Positions 16,748-26,665 of a stretch of DNA of 64,000 bases are shown here, in pieces (within the stretch, counting starts at the first letter, position 1; the number at the start of each line of letters is the position of its first letter). The DNA lies in the NCBI RefSeq assembly GCF_963678635.1, contig NC_087066.1:13066517-13130516 (forward strand), read 5' to 3'. The notes below the pieces were generated by a model. That model was not told the origin of the DNA. It worked only from the letters and a program-made list of their open reading frames with translations, and made no database searches. The stretch is from Symsagittifera roscoffensis (taxonomy: Eukaryota; Xenacoelomorpha; Acoela; Convolutidae). A program made the position numbers and the translations under genes.

Positions 16748-19700
16748 TTACTTTTTAAATTCTACTTTCTTTAATATTTTACATTGGGGGATGAACATTT
16801 TGTAGTTTTTACGTGGTTGATTTCGGAGTCTTGTTGTTTTTCTATGTTCAGATTTGTCTATTTCTTCTTGGGGTATTATTTGTTCGGTCATTTTTCTATT
16901 TTTTCTTTGTTTTGGAGATTCTTTATGGTTTTGTGTATTGTTTTTGGTGGCGGTTGGTTTTGTGTTTTGATTTTCGGTGGGGTTATCATTTTGTTCTGTG
17001 TTTTTCAGATGTGGTTCATTTTGAATGATTTTTAATCCTGTGAAAGAATATAATTGAGTTAATTCGCGGAGTGCGTATTCTTTTGGGTAATAAGGTAATA
17101 GGTTGTTTCGATGTTGAACGATTTCTTTTTTGTTTGAGTCGGTAATTTTATATGTGACATCAGTGGGTTTTGTAATTATTTGGTAGGGTCCTTTTCGTAG
17201 GGGTTGTAATTTTTTAGAAATTCCTTTTTGAATATTAAAATTAGGTATTAAAACAAATGTTCCAATTTTTAAATCGGAGGCTGGTGTAAAACGTGAATTG
17301 ATTTGTTCATTTATGTTTTGTCTTTGTAATAACTTTTTCGTTATTTTTTGGTAAATTTCATTGTGTTTCTTATCTCTATTTAAAATCCATTCGGTGTGTG
17401 TACCGGAGGCTAGTTTAAGAATTTGTGGGTGATGAAAATGATCTTCATCGTGTGTATGTAAAGGTAGGTTATAACAAATTGAGTCTTTATTTGGTTGACA
17501 ATAACCTTGTGCGTTTTTATGAGAATTTGCTGTAAACATTATTGGTTTGCGTGGCTTTTGGTTAAAAACCATTTCGTATGGTGACATTCCTAAAGTTGTC
17601 GTTATTTGTGAATTATATGCTAAGGGAAATAATTTTACATCTGCTGACCATTCGGTATATTTTGTATCATTTCCGTTGATGATACATCTAAGATATTCTT
17701 GTAGTGAACGGTTCATACCTTCGACTAAGCCGTTTGTCCAAGGTGCATGAGATGTACGTGGTTTGTGTTTAATGTTGTATAAATGACATAGTGTTATTAT
17801 TTCATTATTTATGAATTCTGTACCATTGTCTGTGACTAAAATTTCTGGTAGTCCAAATTTTGCTATCCAGTGTTCATAGAGTGTTGTGTATGCGTAATAA
17901 GCATTACAATGTGGTACTGGGTTAAGTGCTACATAGTGTGTGAATGCGTCAACAATTACCATAATGTAGGAGTTTCCTTCTGATGAGGGTGAAATTGGTC
18001 CTTTAGTATCAAATGAGATACGGTGATTAAAGTACAAACTTTGTCCTTTAAAATCTTGTTTTTGTGCTATTTGTTTTTGATTTGGGTAAGGTTTATTCAG
18101 TTGACATACTATACAATCATTGCATAGTACTTTTATCCAAATTGGTGCATTTGGAAAGTAAAAATTTTGTATAAAATTTGAATATGTTTTTTCTGATCCA
18201 GAGTGTCCTTTAATATTTTGTGTATGTGAAATATTAAAAGCTATAAGAATCATACTTAAAGGGAGACATGGAACTGTAGATTCATTTAATTTGTATTCTA
18301 GAAGGTCTGTGTTTTCGTTAATTGTTGTATTATTGAATTTTCGAAAATATCGGAGGAGTGTTTTATTTCCTAAAATGGTTGAATCTGCTTTGATAGGTTT
18401 AGTTTTATATTTGTGCCATGATTTCAGTTGTCGAATTACTGGGTCAAGGTTTTGATATTGTTTCAGTGTTGAAATTGTAATTGTTTCTGTTGGGGGGAGA
18501 AAAATGTTTTCGATTTCTAATGTAGATAAGGGTATTGTATCAAGTGGGTCGTGAAGGTCAAAAACTTGATTTATTGTGTATTTTGAATCATTTGTTTGTG
18601 GTCCTGATAAATTTATTTTATCAGTTAAATCTTCTTTTTCAATTAGTGGAAAATGGTCTTTTTTAGGCGGGTGTTGTTTTGTTCGTTTTTGTTGGGTGTT
18701 ATTTCTTATCCATTGAGAATATGGGATTGGTTTGAAAGTTGATGTTCCAAGTAGATCAACTTCATAATGATTATTTTGACAATCTAAATAAAGTGGGAAA
18801 TGTTGTAAATTATTTATTTGTGATTGTTCAATATCAGTTTTTACTGCATATTTGCATTCTAATCGGGGTGATGTTTCGTTTTCTGCAAGGTAGAATTTTA
18901 TGTTTTTGGGTATTTCAACTGTTGTTTTTCGTGTAAGTAATTCAGGTGGTGTATTTCGACTTAAGGTGTCTGGTAATGCAAGATTTTTTCCTGCAGTCCA
19001 AACTATATGTAAGTTTGGAAATTTCATTAGAATTAGTTGAAATCTGTAAACTCGGTGGTTTGGGTTAGATTTTTGTGTAAAGAGAAAGATGATTGGTTTA
19101 TGGTCTGTGAATAGAACTGTTGGATGTTTTGATCCAAGTATCAGAAATTCATATTCTGTCAGTGTATATATTATGGCTGTACATTCTCTCATTAGAGTTG
19201 AGAGTCGTAGCTCTGCTTGAGTGAATAATCGAGAATTTGCTGATATGAGGTTCATTTTATTTGTACCATTATGTGATTGTAATAGTGCTGCACCGATGCC
19301 AAAGTTCGAAGCATCGCACATTGCATAAAATGGTTGATCAGGATCTGGAATTGTGTTTGAAATTTGTTCAGTTAAAAGTTTCTTTATTTCATCGAATCGT
19401 GTTTGATGTTCTGTATTCCATTCAAAATTATTTTGTTGTCTAAGGATGTTGTAAAATGGTCGTAGATATAATTGCATTTTATAAACATATTTACTTAAAA
19501 AGTTTAACATTCCAAGGAATTCTTGGATTTTCTTTTTATTTGTTGGTGGTTGAAGTTTTTGAATAGCGTCAATGCGTGATTTCAGTGGAGTGATTGTTTT
19601 TCTTTCTATGTTATGTCCTAAGAATTTAACTCTTGTCAAAAAGAAGTGTGATTTATCGGGGGCGGCCTTCAGATTTTCGTTCTGAAGTATTTGGTGATAT

Positions 19701-20395
19701 TTTTCTAAAACATTGAACATTTCGTCTTTTGTTTGTGATTGCATAAAAACATCGTCTAAATAGGTGATTGCGTTTTTCTTGAGTATCAGTGGTCTAAAAA
19801 TTTTGCTCATAAAAGCTGAAAATGCTGCTGGTCCTATGGATATTCCATAGAATAAGCGGTTGAATTCATATTGTTGGTTTCCGATAACAAATTGTGTTAA
19901 ACGTCGTGATTGTTCATCTAGTGGCATTTGATTATATGCACTATTCATATCGGCGGTTGTAAAGTATTTGCCGTTTATTTTTGTTAAAATAACTTGTATT
20001 GGTTCAATGGGCCAATTACATTTTGATTCGTCTATAAGTGAATTGAGGTATCTAGCATCGAGAACGATTTTTAATGATTCTCCTTTGGCTAGAATGATAA
20101 CGGGGTTGATGAATGTGTTGCCTTTTGGTTGTTCTTCTTTATTAACTGGTGATATAATATTGTACTGTTCTAAAATATCGAGTAATCTGTTTACTTTATC
20201 ATGTAAGTGAATTGGTACTTTACTTGCTCTCTGTTTTTTGAAAACTGCGTCTGGTTTTAATGGGAGATGTAGTGATGAACTGATTTTGCCAACATCGAAT
20301 TTTGATGTTGCATAGACTGATGAATATTTTATTAGCTGTTTGGCTAACTTTTCAAATTCGTCTTGTGTTATTTGTGAATGTTGGAAATTAAACAT
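16748..20395 (-). CDS. pol: Pol: reverse transcriptase, RNase H, integrase
   Basis: 1215 codons from the ATG, but the frame is open back to 20515, directly after the gag UGA and in the same frame. RT has YLDD near residue 211. RNase H begins near CDASNFGIGA (about residue 360). Integrase has the HH-CC zinc finger (about 730-765), a DDE triad (SFDTKGP about 794, TDNGTEF about 855, EGMNRS about 890) and a GPY/F motif (RKGPYQII) near 1068. This RT-RNase H-IN order and the GPY/F module place it in Ty3/gypsy (Metaviridae). Protease is not here but at the end of the gag ORF. All catalytic motifs are present, so the enzyme looks functional. Expression is likely by UGA readthrough, giving a fusion of about 2740 residues. 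Confidence 0.95.
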   Translation of the reverse strand: MFNFQHSQITQDEFEKLAKQLIKYSSVYATSKFDVGKISSSLHLPLKPDAVFKKQRASKVPIHLHDKVNRLLDILEQYNIISPVNKEEQPKGNTFINPVIILAKGESLKIVLDARYLNSLIDESKCNWPIEPIQVILTKINGKYFTTADMNSAYNQMPLDEQSRRLTQFVIGNQQYEFNRLFYGISIGPAAFSAFMSKIFRPLILKKNAITYLDDVFMQSQTKDEMFNVLEKYHQILQNENLKAAPDKSHFFLTRVKFLGHNIERKTITPLKSRIDAIQKLQPPTNKKKIQEFLGMLNFLSKYVYKMQLYLRPFYNILRQQNNFEWNTEHQTRFDEIKKLLTEQISNTIPDPDQPFYAMCDASNFGIGAALLQSHNGTNKMNLISANSRLFTQAELRLSTLMRECTAIIYTLTEYEFLILGSKHPTVLFTDHKPIIFLFTQKSNPNHRVYRFQLILMKFPNLHIVWTAGKNLALPDTLSRNTPPELLTRKTTVEIPKNIKFYLAENETSPRLECKYAVKTDIEQSQINNLQHFPLYLDCQNNHYEVDLLGTSTFKPIPYSQWIRNNTQQKRTKQHPPKKDHFPLIEKEDLTDKINLSGPQTNDSKYTINQVFDLHDPLDTIPLSTLEIENIFLPPTETITISTLKQYQNLDPVIRQLKSWHKYKTKPIKADSTILGNKTLLRYFRKFNNTTINENTDLLEYKLNESTVPCLPLSMILIAFNISHTQNIKGHSGSEKTYSNFIQNFYFPNAPIWIKVLCNDCIVCQLNKPYPNQKQIAQKQDFKGQSLYFNHRISFDTKGPISPSSEGNSYIMVIVDAFTHYVALNPVPHCNAYYAYTTLYEHWIAKFGLPEILVTDNGTEFINNEIITLCHLYNIKHKPRTSHAPWTNGLVEGMNRSLQEYLRCIINGNDTKYTEWSADVKLFPLAYNSQITTTLGMSPYEMVFNQKPRKPIMFTANSHKNAQGYCQPNKDSICYNLPLHTHDEDHFHHPQILKLASGTHTEWILNRDKKHNEIYQKITKKLLQRQNINEQINSRFTPASDLKIGTFVLIPNFNIQKGISKKLQPLRKGPYQIITKPTDVTYKITDSNKKEIVQHRNNLLPYYPKEYALRELTQLYSFTGLKIIQNEPHLKNTEQNDNPTENQNTKPTATKNNTQNHKESPKQRKNRKMTEQIIPQEEIDKSEHRKTTRLRNQPRKNYKMFIPQCKILKKVEFKK

Positions 20396-20512
20396 TGTTA
20401 AAAATTTTTGTTGGTCCTCTGTGTAGTTACTTATATTGAATGTAGGTTTGAAATATGGAGTTTTTGTGAAATAATCCGTATTTCTGTTTTCGTTACTTAT
20501 TATATTATTTAT

Positions 20513-20521
20513 AGATCATTC
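20513..20521 (-). promoter_or_regulatory. In-frame UGA between gag-pro and pol (readthrough site)
   Basis: The gag stop TGA (20518-20516) is followed, in the same frame, by 40 sense codons to the first ATG of pol and then the whole pol frame. The local context is GAA-TGA-TCT. A single stop between gag-pro and pol in one frame is the gammaretrovirus-type arrangement, whereas many gypsy elements use -1 frameshifting or one fused ORF. Confidence 0.75.
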
Positions 20522-23500
20522 TTCATTAAGAATTGTAGATTGACAAATATCTAGTAATTGGAGTATATTATTTACGCGATAGGCTTTTTCGTGTATTGGT
20601 GATATTGTAGCGTTGGTTTCACAATATCCTAAAAGTCCTAAAGGTAATGTTACTTGGTAAGGTGTGTTGTTATAAACATGTAAGGAAATAATATCTGAAT
20701 TCGAATTTTTCAAATATTTTATTGAAGAGATTGTGATTTTAAAAAATTTATGAATAGGTTTGAATTCAAAATCTGACATATAAAATTTTTGTTTGTTTTG
20801 TTCTTTATCATATTGGTGAACTTGTTTGATTGAAAAATTATAGATGTTTCCTGATAGTGGTTTCAGGTGTTTTCTTTGTTGGTTATATATTGGATAGAAT
20901 TTTGAAAAGAATGGTGGTTGTTTATTTAATCTTTGAAAAAATGTTAGGGATGTTTCTTTTGTTTTTGTATATTTATCTTTGATTAATATTTTACTATTTA
21001 GTATGTTAATTGTTGGTATATACTTTGAAATAAATGGTATTCCAATGATATTATATTTAATATCAGTGATATGGAATATTTGTTTAAATGGCTTATTTAA
21101 AATTTTGCTTTGCTCCATTGTTCTGGTAGGGAGGAGAAATAATTGGATTTTTCCGTAGTTTATCAGTGTTGATCCTTGTGCTGTTGCTAGTTTGCTGGAG
21201 GTTTCAAGAGGTGTTAGCTTTGGGTGTAAGGATTTTATTTCATTCCATGTGGGGATGTTTATTATGTTTGATTCTGCTCCTGAATCAATTAAAAAATCTA
21301 TTTCAAGGTCTGGTGGTTGAAATTCTTTATTTCTTGGGCTTTCTAAGAGAAATGGTATTGTCCAAATTTTTTCTTTGGGTTGTTCTTTTTGTATATTTTG
21401 ATAAATGTGGTTTGTATTCAAGCATTTTGTTTTGGTATTTTTATTGGTTTGATTTGTAGTGTTAATCTTATTTGTTTCTTGTGTCGTTGGTGTGGAATTT
21501 ATGGGTGTAGTGTAATAATTTTGAAGAAATTCTGATTGATTTTCATATATATGTGATGGAAAGGGTTGTTCATATATGACAGATTCATAGTCATTTTCGA
21601 CTTTTATCATATTGATAGCAAGAGTGTTTTCAGTATCACTTTCTGAATCTGATGATGTACAGTTTATTTGATTGAGTTGTAACGTATCAGTTACTGTGTC
21701 ATCAATACCTGGAGGGTCTGATGTTGTTTCTGGATTAGATTGTACTTGATTGATTTGTCTTTGATGTTTAGGTGTACTACTTCTGTGGCGATTATTAGAA
21801 TTATTATAGTTATTATTATTTCGGTGTGGTGATTGGGAATAATTTCTATAACGATTATTATAACTTGGGTGTCGATTTTGTGAATTATTTCGCGATCTGT
21901 TTTGATAATTGCTGTTTGGTCTGTTATAGTTCGATCTATTATATGAGTTATTCCTTGATCGAGTATTCGGGTAATTCTGATTTCGGTTGTTTGAATAACT
22001 TCTATTTCGATTATAGGAGTAGTTTCTATTCCTATTGTATGATGAATTTCGTGATTGGTTGTTTGGATAGTAGTTATTTCTTGATTGGGAATTAGATCTA
22101 GAAACAAATCGTTGTGTATTTGAATTTGATCTGGAGTAGTTATTTCTACTATTTGGTCTATTGTAGTGATTTTGTGATGAATTTTGTGTATTTCTTCGTT
22201 CTGGTGATCTTCCTCTATAACTTGAGTTATATGGGGATTGGTTTCTTGTATAACTTGTATTGTTCGGAAGTGGCTTTCCTGAACTGTTGTTGCTGTATAC
22301 ATTTTTGTTTGGTAGATTTTGATCTTTTTTCATGTATTGATAGAATGATTTATTTGGTTCTTTGTATTTTTGAGGTTTATTTTGACTATCTTGCTGTTTT
22401 TGTCTACATTCGGAAATACTATGTCCGTATCGTCGGCAATAATTACACCATTTTTTGAAAGATGGTTTGCCTTTAAAGTTCGGGTTCTTTTCGTAAATAT
22501 TGAGTATTTCAGTGATTTTTTCAACGAGGTCTGTTTCTGATTCCTGTATATTATTAATATTAGTGGGAGTCGTTTCAATTTTGTTAACGTATTGTAATTT
22601 CAGATTTTCCGTTTCTTCTAGTTTCATCGTGATTTCTGCTTGTTCTAATTTGTCTACTAGTTTTCGAAAATCTAAATCGGGTTCTCGAATTGAAGAAGGA
22701 TGGGATGCTCTCTTTTTTATTGCTATTTTCCTTAATTGTGGTGTTAAGGTCATCATTAAGATTTCTGTCATCTTTGTGTTTTTATAGTCATGTGTATTTA
22801 GTGAGTATGCTTTTCGAACTAGTGTTTCGATTCGTACTGCTATTTGCTTGATGGTTTCGTTTGGTAATCTGCGAATTTCATTACATAAAACTCTTTGTTG
22901 TTGTTTGTTTCTTTCGGAGTCAAACATTTTTGAAAATTCTTGTGTAAATCTTTTCCAGTTTGATTTTATTTCTAGAGGTAGTACTGAAAACCATTTTTGG
23001 GCTGCGCCATCTAAGGTTGTTTGTATCAACGCTGTGCGTCGATGTATCCAGTTTTGATGTAGTGGCGTATTAATTGGTTCAGGTCCAATGTTTAAAATCA
23101 GGTTTGCTGTTACTGCATTTAAATAATCTTCTACAGAATATTCAGGGTCTGTTCCTGTGAAAACCATTAAAGGTTTGTTTGATGTTATTGATGATCCACC
23201 CATAAGGTATGGATTCATTGTCATTTGTAATGATTCTGCTGCATTTGGCATTTGAGAAAAATTTGAAAGTTGGTTTCTTGTTATTTCATGTTGTTGAAGA
23301 TAATATGGGAGTGGTATTTCATTTTGCATTTGTAATGGTTGATACGAGTGTGCAGTCATTGGATTTTGTTGTTGAATTGGTTGAAAAGATTGTGTATTAA
23401 TTGGATTTTGTTGTTGAATTGGTTGTTGATGTTGTGCATCTATTGGTTGTGGAGAAAAATTCCTATGATTTGTACGTGTTTTTTGTATTCCTTGTCTACG

Positions 23501-24970
23501 ATATTCTTGAGTATTTTGTGCAAATATATCTGGTTGTAAAAAATCATCATCTGAGGATAAATAATCCATTTGATAAGATGTTTGTTTTTTATTTTTATTT
23601 TGTTGAAAAAATGGGTAATTTTCACTATGATCCCGTGGAGGATTTGTTTGGAAATTTGTTGAATTAGGTTGGGTCATTGGGTTATCCCAATTTCGAGATC
23701 TTGTATATTGGTTAAAATTTCTTTGTGGTTGATTATATGTTTTTGATGGATGTGTATAATTATAATTATGGTCTGCAAAGTTGTTTCTAGTGAATGTTTT
23801 GCGTGTTTTTGATGGTATTGTCATGGGTCTGTATGTTTGGTAATCCATGTGTGAATATTTAGGGGCAACCGAAGGTTTAACGGTTGATTGTAAGGTTACC
23901 TGTGTTTGTGAAGGATTTGTATTTCTTGGTGTTGTTAAATTTGGGCGTATTGGTGAAATACTTTGTTGTGTAGTTGTTGTGTGTACAATTTCTTCATTTA
24001 TGAAGTGTGATGGTGTCTGTATATCTTGTTGAGTAAGATTCCTAGTTCCATTGAGGTTTTCATTGTGTATAACTGTAGAGTTTAAACTATTATTTTGTGT
24101 ATCGGGTAAAAATGTATTATAGTTTAATGGTGTTGCATCAATTGTTAACGGTATTACTCTTACATAGTCTCTTATGTAAGATATCGTACTTATTGCTTGA
24201 CTTGAGATTGATTGTGGGAAGCTTATAAATGCGGGATGAGACCATTCGGGGTCCCAAACATAATCTGATTGTTCTGTGATAGCGGTATCATCGTTCGAGT
24301 TTTGGGGTCTAAAATTTTTTCTTGCTTGTGCAATTAAATCAATATTATGTGTGAAATAATCTATTATGAACCATGCCAAGATTTTTTGTAAATCGTGTTT
24401 TGTATGTTGTGAAACGTCGTCTTTCGTGAAATTTTCTTTAATGATGTTTAAATAACTAGAGAGTAGTGTGATTTCATGTCGTACTCTTAAATGTTTAGAT
24501 GTTTCTGTCGGTGAGACATTTGTTATTGGGATTTCGTTTTCTAATATTGAAATATAACTATATATTATTGCGAAAACTTCATTGGTGAATATGGAGTTTG
24601 CTCTTTGTGAGTTATGGTATTGGATGCTTTTTATATATTCTGAAAAAACTTTTGAAAATTCTAAATCAAGATCGTCTGTTTGAATAGTATATGTTCTATT
24701 ATTATGGTTTGGGGAAGTGAATTCTATAGAGTAGATTCCATACTGTTGTGTTATGTTGCATATATCTTTTAGATAGTGATCTATGATTTGTCTTTTGATT
24801 TTTACATCGGGGAACTCTGTTTTACATGGACTAATTCCGGGTTCAAATAAATTTACGAGTAAATTTTGACAAAATATGTGTTGTCCTCTATCGGTATCTG
24901 CATCTATTATAAAAGGAAAGATTTCATCATCATCTGGAGTTTCTTCACCTGGAGTGTGCGTTGAGCTCAT
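20516..24970 (-). CDS. gag-pro: Gag-protease polyprotein, 1484 aa
   Basis: Residues 1-600 are an unusual long N-terminal region, acidic at first and then Gln/Asn/Pro-rich. A retrotransposon capsid-type domain lies at about 613-780 (AAQKWFSVLP, then charged helices). A single CCHC zinc knuckle (CNYCRRYGHSISEC) is near 840-854. A long Asn/Arg/Ser/Tyr low-complexity stretch follows (about 890-1090, probably RNA-binding). An aspartic protease begins with LIDSGAESNII near residue 1229. The ORF ends NEE then UGA. The usual gypsy Gag is 300-500 residues, so this one is several times longer. The ATG at 24970 lies inside ORF1, shifted by +1. It should build particles and package RNA. Confidence 0.92.
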   Translation of the reverse strand: MSSTHTPGEETPDDDEIFPFIIDADTDRGQHIFCQNLLVNLFEPGISPCKTEFPDVKIKRQIIDHYLKDICNITQQYGIYSIEFTSPNHNNRTYTIQTDDLDLEFSKVFSEYIKSIQYHNSQRANSIFTNEVFAIIYSYISILENEIPITNVSPTETSKHLRVRHEITLLSSYLNIIKENFTKDDVSQHTKHDLQKILAWFIIDYFTHNIDLIAQARKNFRPQNSNDDTAITEQSDYVWDPEWSHPAFISFPQSISSQAISTISYIRDYVRVIPLTIDATPLNYNTFLPDTQNNSLNSTVIHNENLNGTRNLTQQDIQTPSHFINEEIVHTTTTQQSISPIRPNLTTPRNTNPSQTQVTLQSTVKPSVAPKYSHMDYQTYRPMTIPSKTRKTFTRNNFADHNYNYTHPSKTYNQPQRNFNQYTRSRNWDNPMTQPNSTNFQTNPPRDHSENYPFFQQNKNKKQTSYQMDYLSSDDDFLQPDIFAQNTQEYRRQGIQKTRTNHRNFSPQPIDAQHQQPIQQQNPINTQSFQPIQQQNPMTAHSYQPLQMQNEIPLPYYLQQHEITRNQLSNFSQMPNAAESLQMTMNPYLMGGSSITSNKPLMVFTGTDPEYSVEDYLNAVTANLILNIGPEPINTPLHQNWIHRRTALIQTTLDGAAQKWFSVLPLEIKSNWKRFTQEFSKMFDSERNKQQQRVLCNEIRRLPNETIKQIAVRIETLVRKAYSLNTHDYKNTKMTEILMMTLTPQLRKIAIKKRASHPSSIREPDLDFRKLVDKLEQAEITMKLEETENLKLQYVNKIETTPTNINNIQESETDLVEKITEILNIYEKNPNFKGKPSFKKWCNYCRRYGHSISECRQKQQDSQNKPQKYKEPNKSFYQYMKKDQNLPNKNVYSNNSSGKPLPNNTSYTRNQSPYNSSYRGRSPERRNTQNSSQNHYNRPNSRNNYSRSNSNTQRFVSRSNSQSRNNYYPNNQSRNSSYNRNRNYSYNRNRSYSNNRNQNYPNTRSRNNSYNRSNYNRPNSNYQNRSRNNSQNRHPSYNNRYRNYSQSPHRNNNNYNNSNNRHRSSTPKHQRQINQVQSNPETTSDPPGIDDTVTDTLQLNQINCTSSDSESDTENTLAINMIKVENDYESVIYEQPFPSHIYENQSEFLQNYYTTPINSTPTTQETNKINTTNQTNKNTKTKCLNTNHIYQNIQKEQPKEKIWTIPFLLESPRNKEFQPPDLEIDFLIDSGAESNIINIPTWNEIKSLHPKLTPLETSSKLATAQGSTLINYGKIQLFLLPTRTMEQSKILNKPFKQIFHITDIKYNIIGIPFISKYIPTINILNSKILIKDKYTKTKETSLTFFQRLNKQPPFFSKFYPIYNQQRKHLKPLSGNIYNFSIKQVHQYDKEQNKQKFYMSDFEFKPIHKFFKITISSIKYLKNSNSDIISLHVYNNTPYQVTLPLGLLGYCETNATISPIHEKAYRVNNILQLLDICQSTILNEE

Positions 24971-25412
24971 TTTTTCGTTCGATGACTGTTAATATGTAAT
25001 TATTAATGTGTCGAATTGGTTGATTCCAATTGTATAAATGTACTGGTTTGTGTTTGTACTGCTTTTTTATTCTTCTTTTTCCTCTTTGTGATGAATTTGA
25101 AGTTGTTTCTGAGTCAGAGAAATATAATTGATCGTGAAGTGGGTAATTTTTATCTATTGATTCTTTTAGTTTGTAAAGTTCGTCTAAACTGTTGGTTTCT
25201 GATTCTGAAAATGCGTTTCGATTTTTTGAAAATCTTTTTCGTGTTATTTGTCTTTGTTTAGTTATTATTTTCCTCTTTAGTGTTTGTCGTTTTGTGCGAA
25301 TGTATCCAACTGTTTGTGTATGAGGTGTGATTACAAGGTCGTATTTTTTGTTATCTATTTGACAATTGTGTAAAACGATTGTTTGTTTATTTCCTAGGTT
25401 TTTAAATGACAT
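24945..25412 (-). CDS. ORF1: small basic protein ahead of Gag (copy 2)
   Basis: 155 codons, intact, three residues different from copy 1. Lys/Arg-rich blocks near residues 40-65 and 113-122 flank a Ser/Glu-rich middle. The stop lies 26 bases inside gag, whose frame is +1 relative to this one, so a -1 frameshift cannot join them. Leaky scanning, reinitiation or +1 shifting would be needed. Function unknown; nucleic-acid binding is a guess from charge. Confidence 0.75.
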   Translation of the reverse strand: MSFKNLGNKQTIVLHNCQIDNKKYDLVITPHTQTVGYIRTKRQTLKRKIITKQRQITRKRFSKNRNAFSESETNSLDELYKLKESIDKNYPLHDQLYFSDSETTSNSSQRGKRRIKKQYKHKPVHLYNWNQPIRHINNYILTVIERKNELNAHSR

Positions 25413-25929
25413 AAGGTTTAGAATGACGTATGCAAAGGGTTGTTAAATGATTTCTATTTTCCTAAACTGTTAGTTCTTTACGATTTTTTGGTTAGCTTAA
25501 CCTGGGTCTATTTGTTCAGGGTTGGAGAGAAAAGTATATCGATTCCGAAGAATGATTTTTACTTTCTCGTGACTAGTATAAGCTAAGGTGTTAACTTACT
25601 TAATCTTACTTAGGGGTAGTGATTGTGTTCAAGGGTTGGAGAATAGTAAATCGATCCACAAGGTTCAGGTATAATTAGAACGCGAGTAGTTCGTTAGATA
25701 CTATTTTAAACTTACTAAGTCTAAGATTTATCCTGGGTCTGGTAAGAGGGGGGGTCAAGTGAAGGATGAATAACCGAAGTTCTTCACTGTTTATCCTAAT
25801 TTGAATGATTAGTTTTGTTTAAAAATTTCTATTAGTCTTAGGTCTTTAGAAAGGGTTGGGTAGTGAATCGACGTTTGAGGTCGTTAGACACTAATTAAGT
25901 GGGTGGGGGAGAACAAAGTTGTTCTGTTT

Positions 25930-26014
25930 GATCCAAGGATAAGCCTTGATGATCAAATTTAAATTTTAATTAAGTAGAAAATGATTTAAGATCCAAGGAT
26001 AAGCCTTGATGATC
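25930..26014 (-). repeat. Twin leader stem-loops (copy 2)
   Basis: The CCAAGGATAAGCCTTG hairpin within flanking GATC occurs at 25930-25954 and 25990-26014, same spacing and sequence as in copy 1, although bases between and around them differ. Confidence 0.6.
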
Positions 26015-26343
26015 TGGTTTTAAAATTAAGTGAATTTAAGTTTTAATAAAATTTTAAATGTGTGTAAAGGAAAAATTTAGTGTTTTGATGATATTAGTGG
26101 GTTTATGATTGCTGTTATGTTTTAGATGATGGAGCTGGAACAACAGGATGATTTATGATTACTAACCATTTATTGTCATGCTACTAATTTTTTTTTTTTT
26201 TTCCAATAAATATTTTTCAAACATGTTTTGTATATTACTGCAGAATTTTAGGAAAACGATCTTAGATCTTTTTATCAATCGTTATTGTATAATATTAATT
26301 TTGTTTAGCGCCTGTAATGATTTTGAAGAGTAACTTCAAGGTT

Positions 26344-26577
26344 TTATGTTTGCAAATGGAAATCTAAATTCATTGCAAGTAGTATTCGAAATATAAAAGT
26401 TTGTTCTGGCTTTTGCCGAACTATCATATAACTATACGGCAAGTTTCTACTTTGTCGTATGTCGTCTTTGGTTCGAGGTCTTCTTCCAATTCCGGGTAGT
26501 TCTGTTATGGTTCGGAATATTGGCTCTGATCTATTGAGTCGGAGAGACATTTCAATTAAATTATTGTCGTATAACAT
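26344..26577 (-). CDS. Leader ORF, 77 aa (copy 2)
   Basis: Same length, start and stop as 2985-3218 of copy 1, with one Arg/Lys replacement and about nine silent changes. It starts about 70 bases downstream of the PBS on the sense strand, so it is likely the first AUG of the genomic RNA. The product is basic in the middle and ends with a mildly hydrophobic segment. No match recognised. It could act alone or supply a shared first exon to downstream Met-less frames; I see no strong splice donor in it. Confidence 0.65.
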   Translation of the reverse strand: MLYDNNLIEMSLRLNRSEPIFRTITELPGIGRRPRTKDDIRQSRNLPYSYMIVRQKPEQTFIFRILLAMNLDFHLQT

Positions 26578-26646
26578 TTTGTAAATGTTTTTGTCTAATT
26601 TCTAATCTATTTTTGGTTAATTCTAATCTAGTAAGGTCTTGTTCGA

Positions 26647-26663
26647 GACTTATGGTCGCACCA
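26647..26663 (-). promoter_or_regulatory. tRNA primer binding site (copy 2)
   Basis: Sense TGGTGCGACCATAAGTC, two bases (TC) downstream of the 5' LTR, identical to copy 1. The adjoining plus-strand GTTCGAGAC resembles a tRNA T-loop, so pairing with the primer may extend beyond the acceptor stem. Primer tRNA not identified. Confidence 0.7.
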
Positions 26664-26665
26664 GA

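Noticed and set aside
16784-17035. Plus-strand hydrophobic frames opposite pol, env and gag (for example 16784-17035, 22114-22458)
   Set aside because: They are antisense to well-supported domains; the T/G-rich complement produces Phe/Leu/Val/Cys-rich frames automatically.
20396-20515. Separate small gene between gag and pol
   Set aside because: The 40 codons are simply the in-frame continuation after the UGA into pol.
21691-22302. 203-codon minus frame within the low-complexity part of gag
   Set aside because: It lies in an alternate frame of the Asn/Arg/Ser tract, whose repetitive codons keep all frames open; no independent support.
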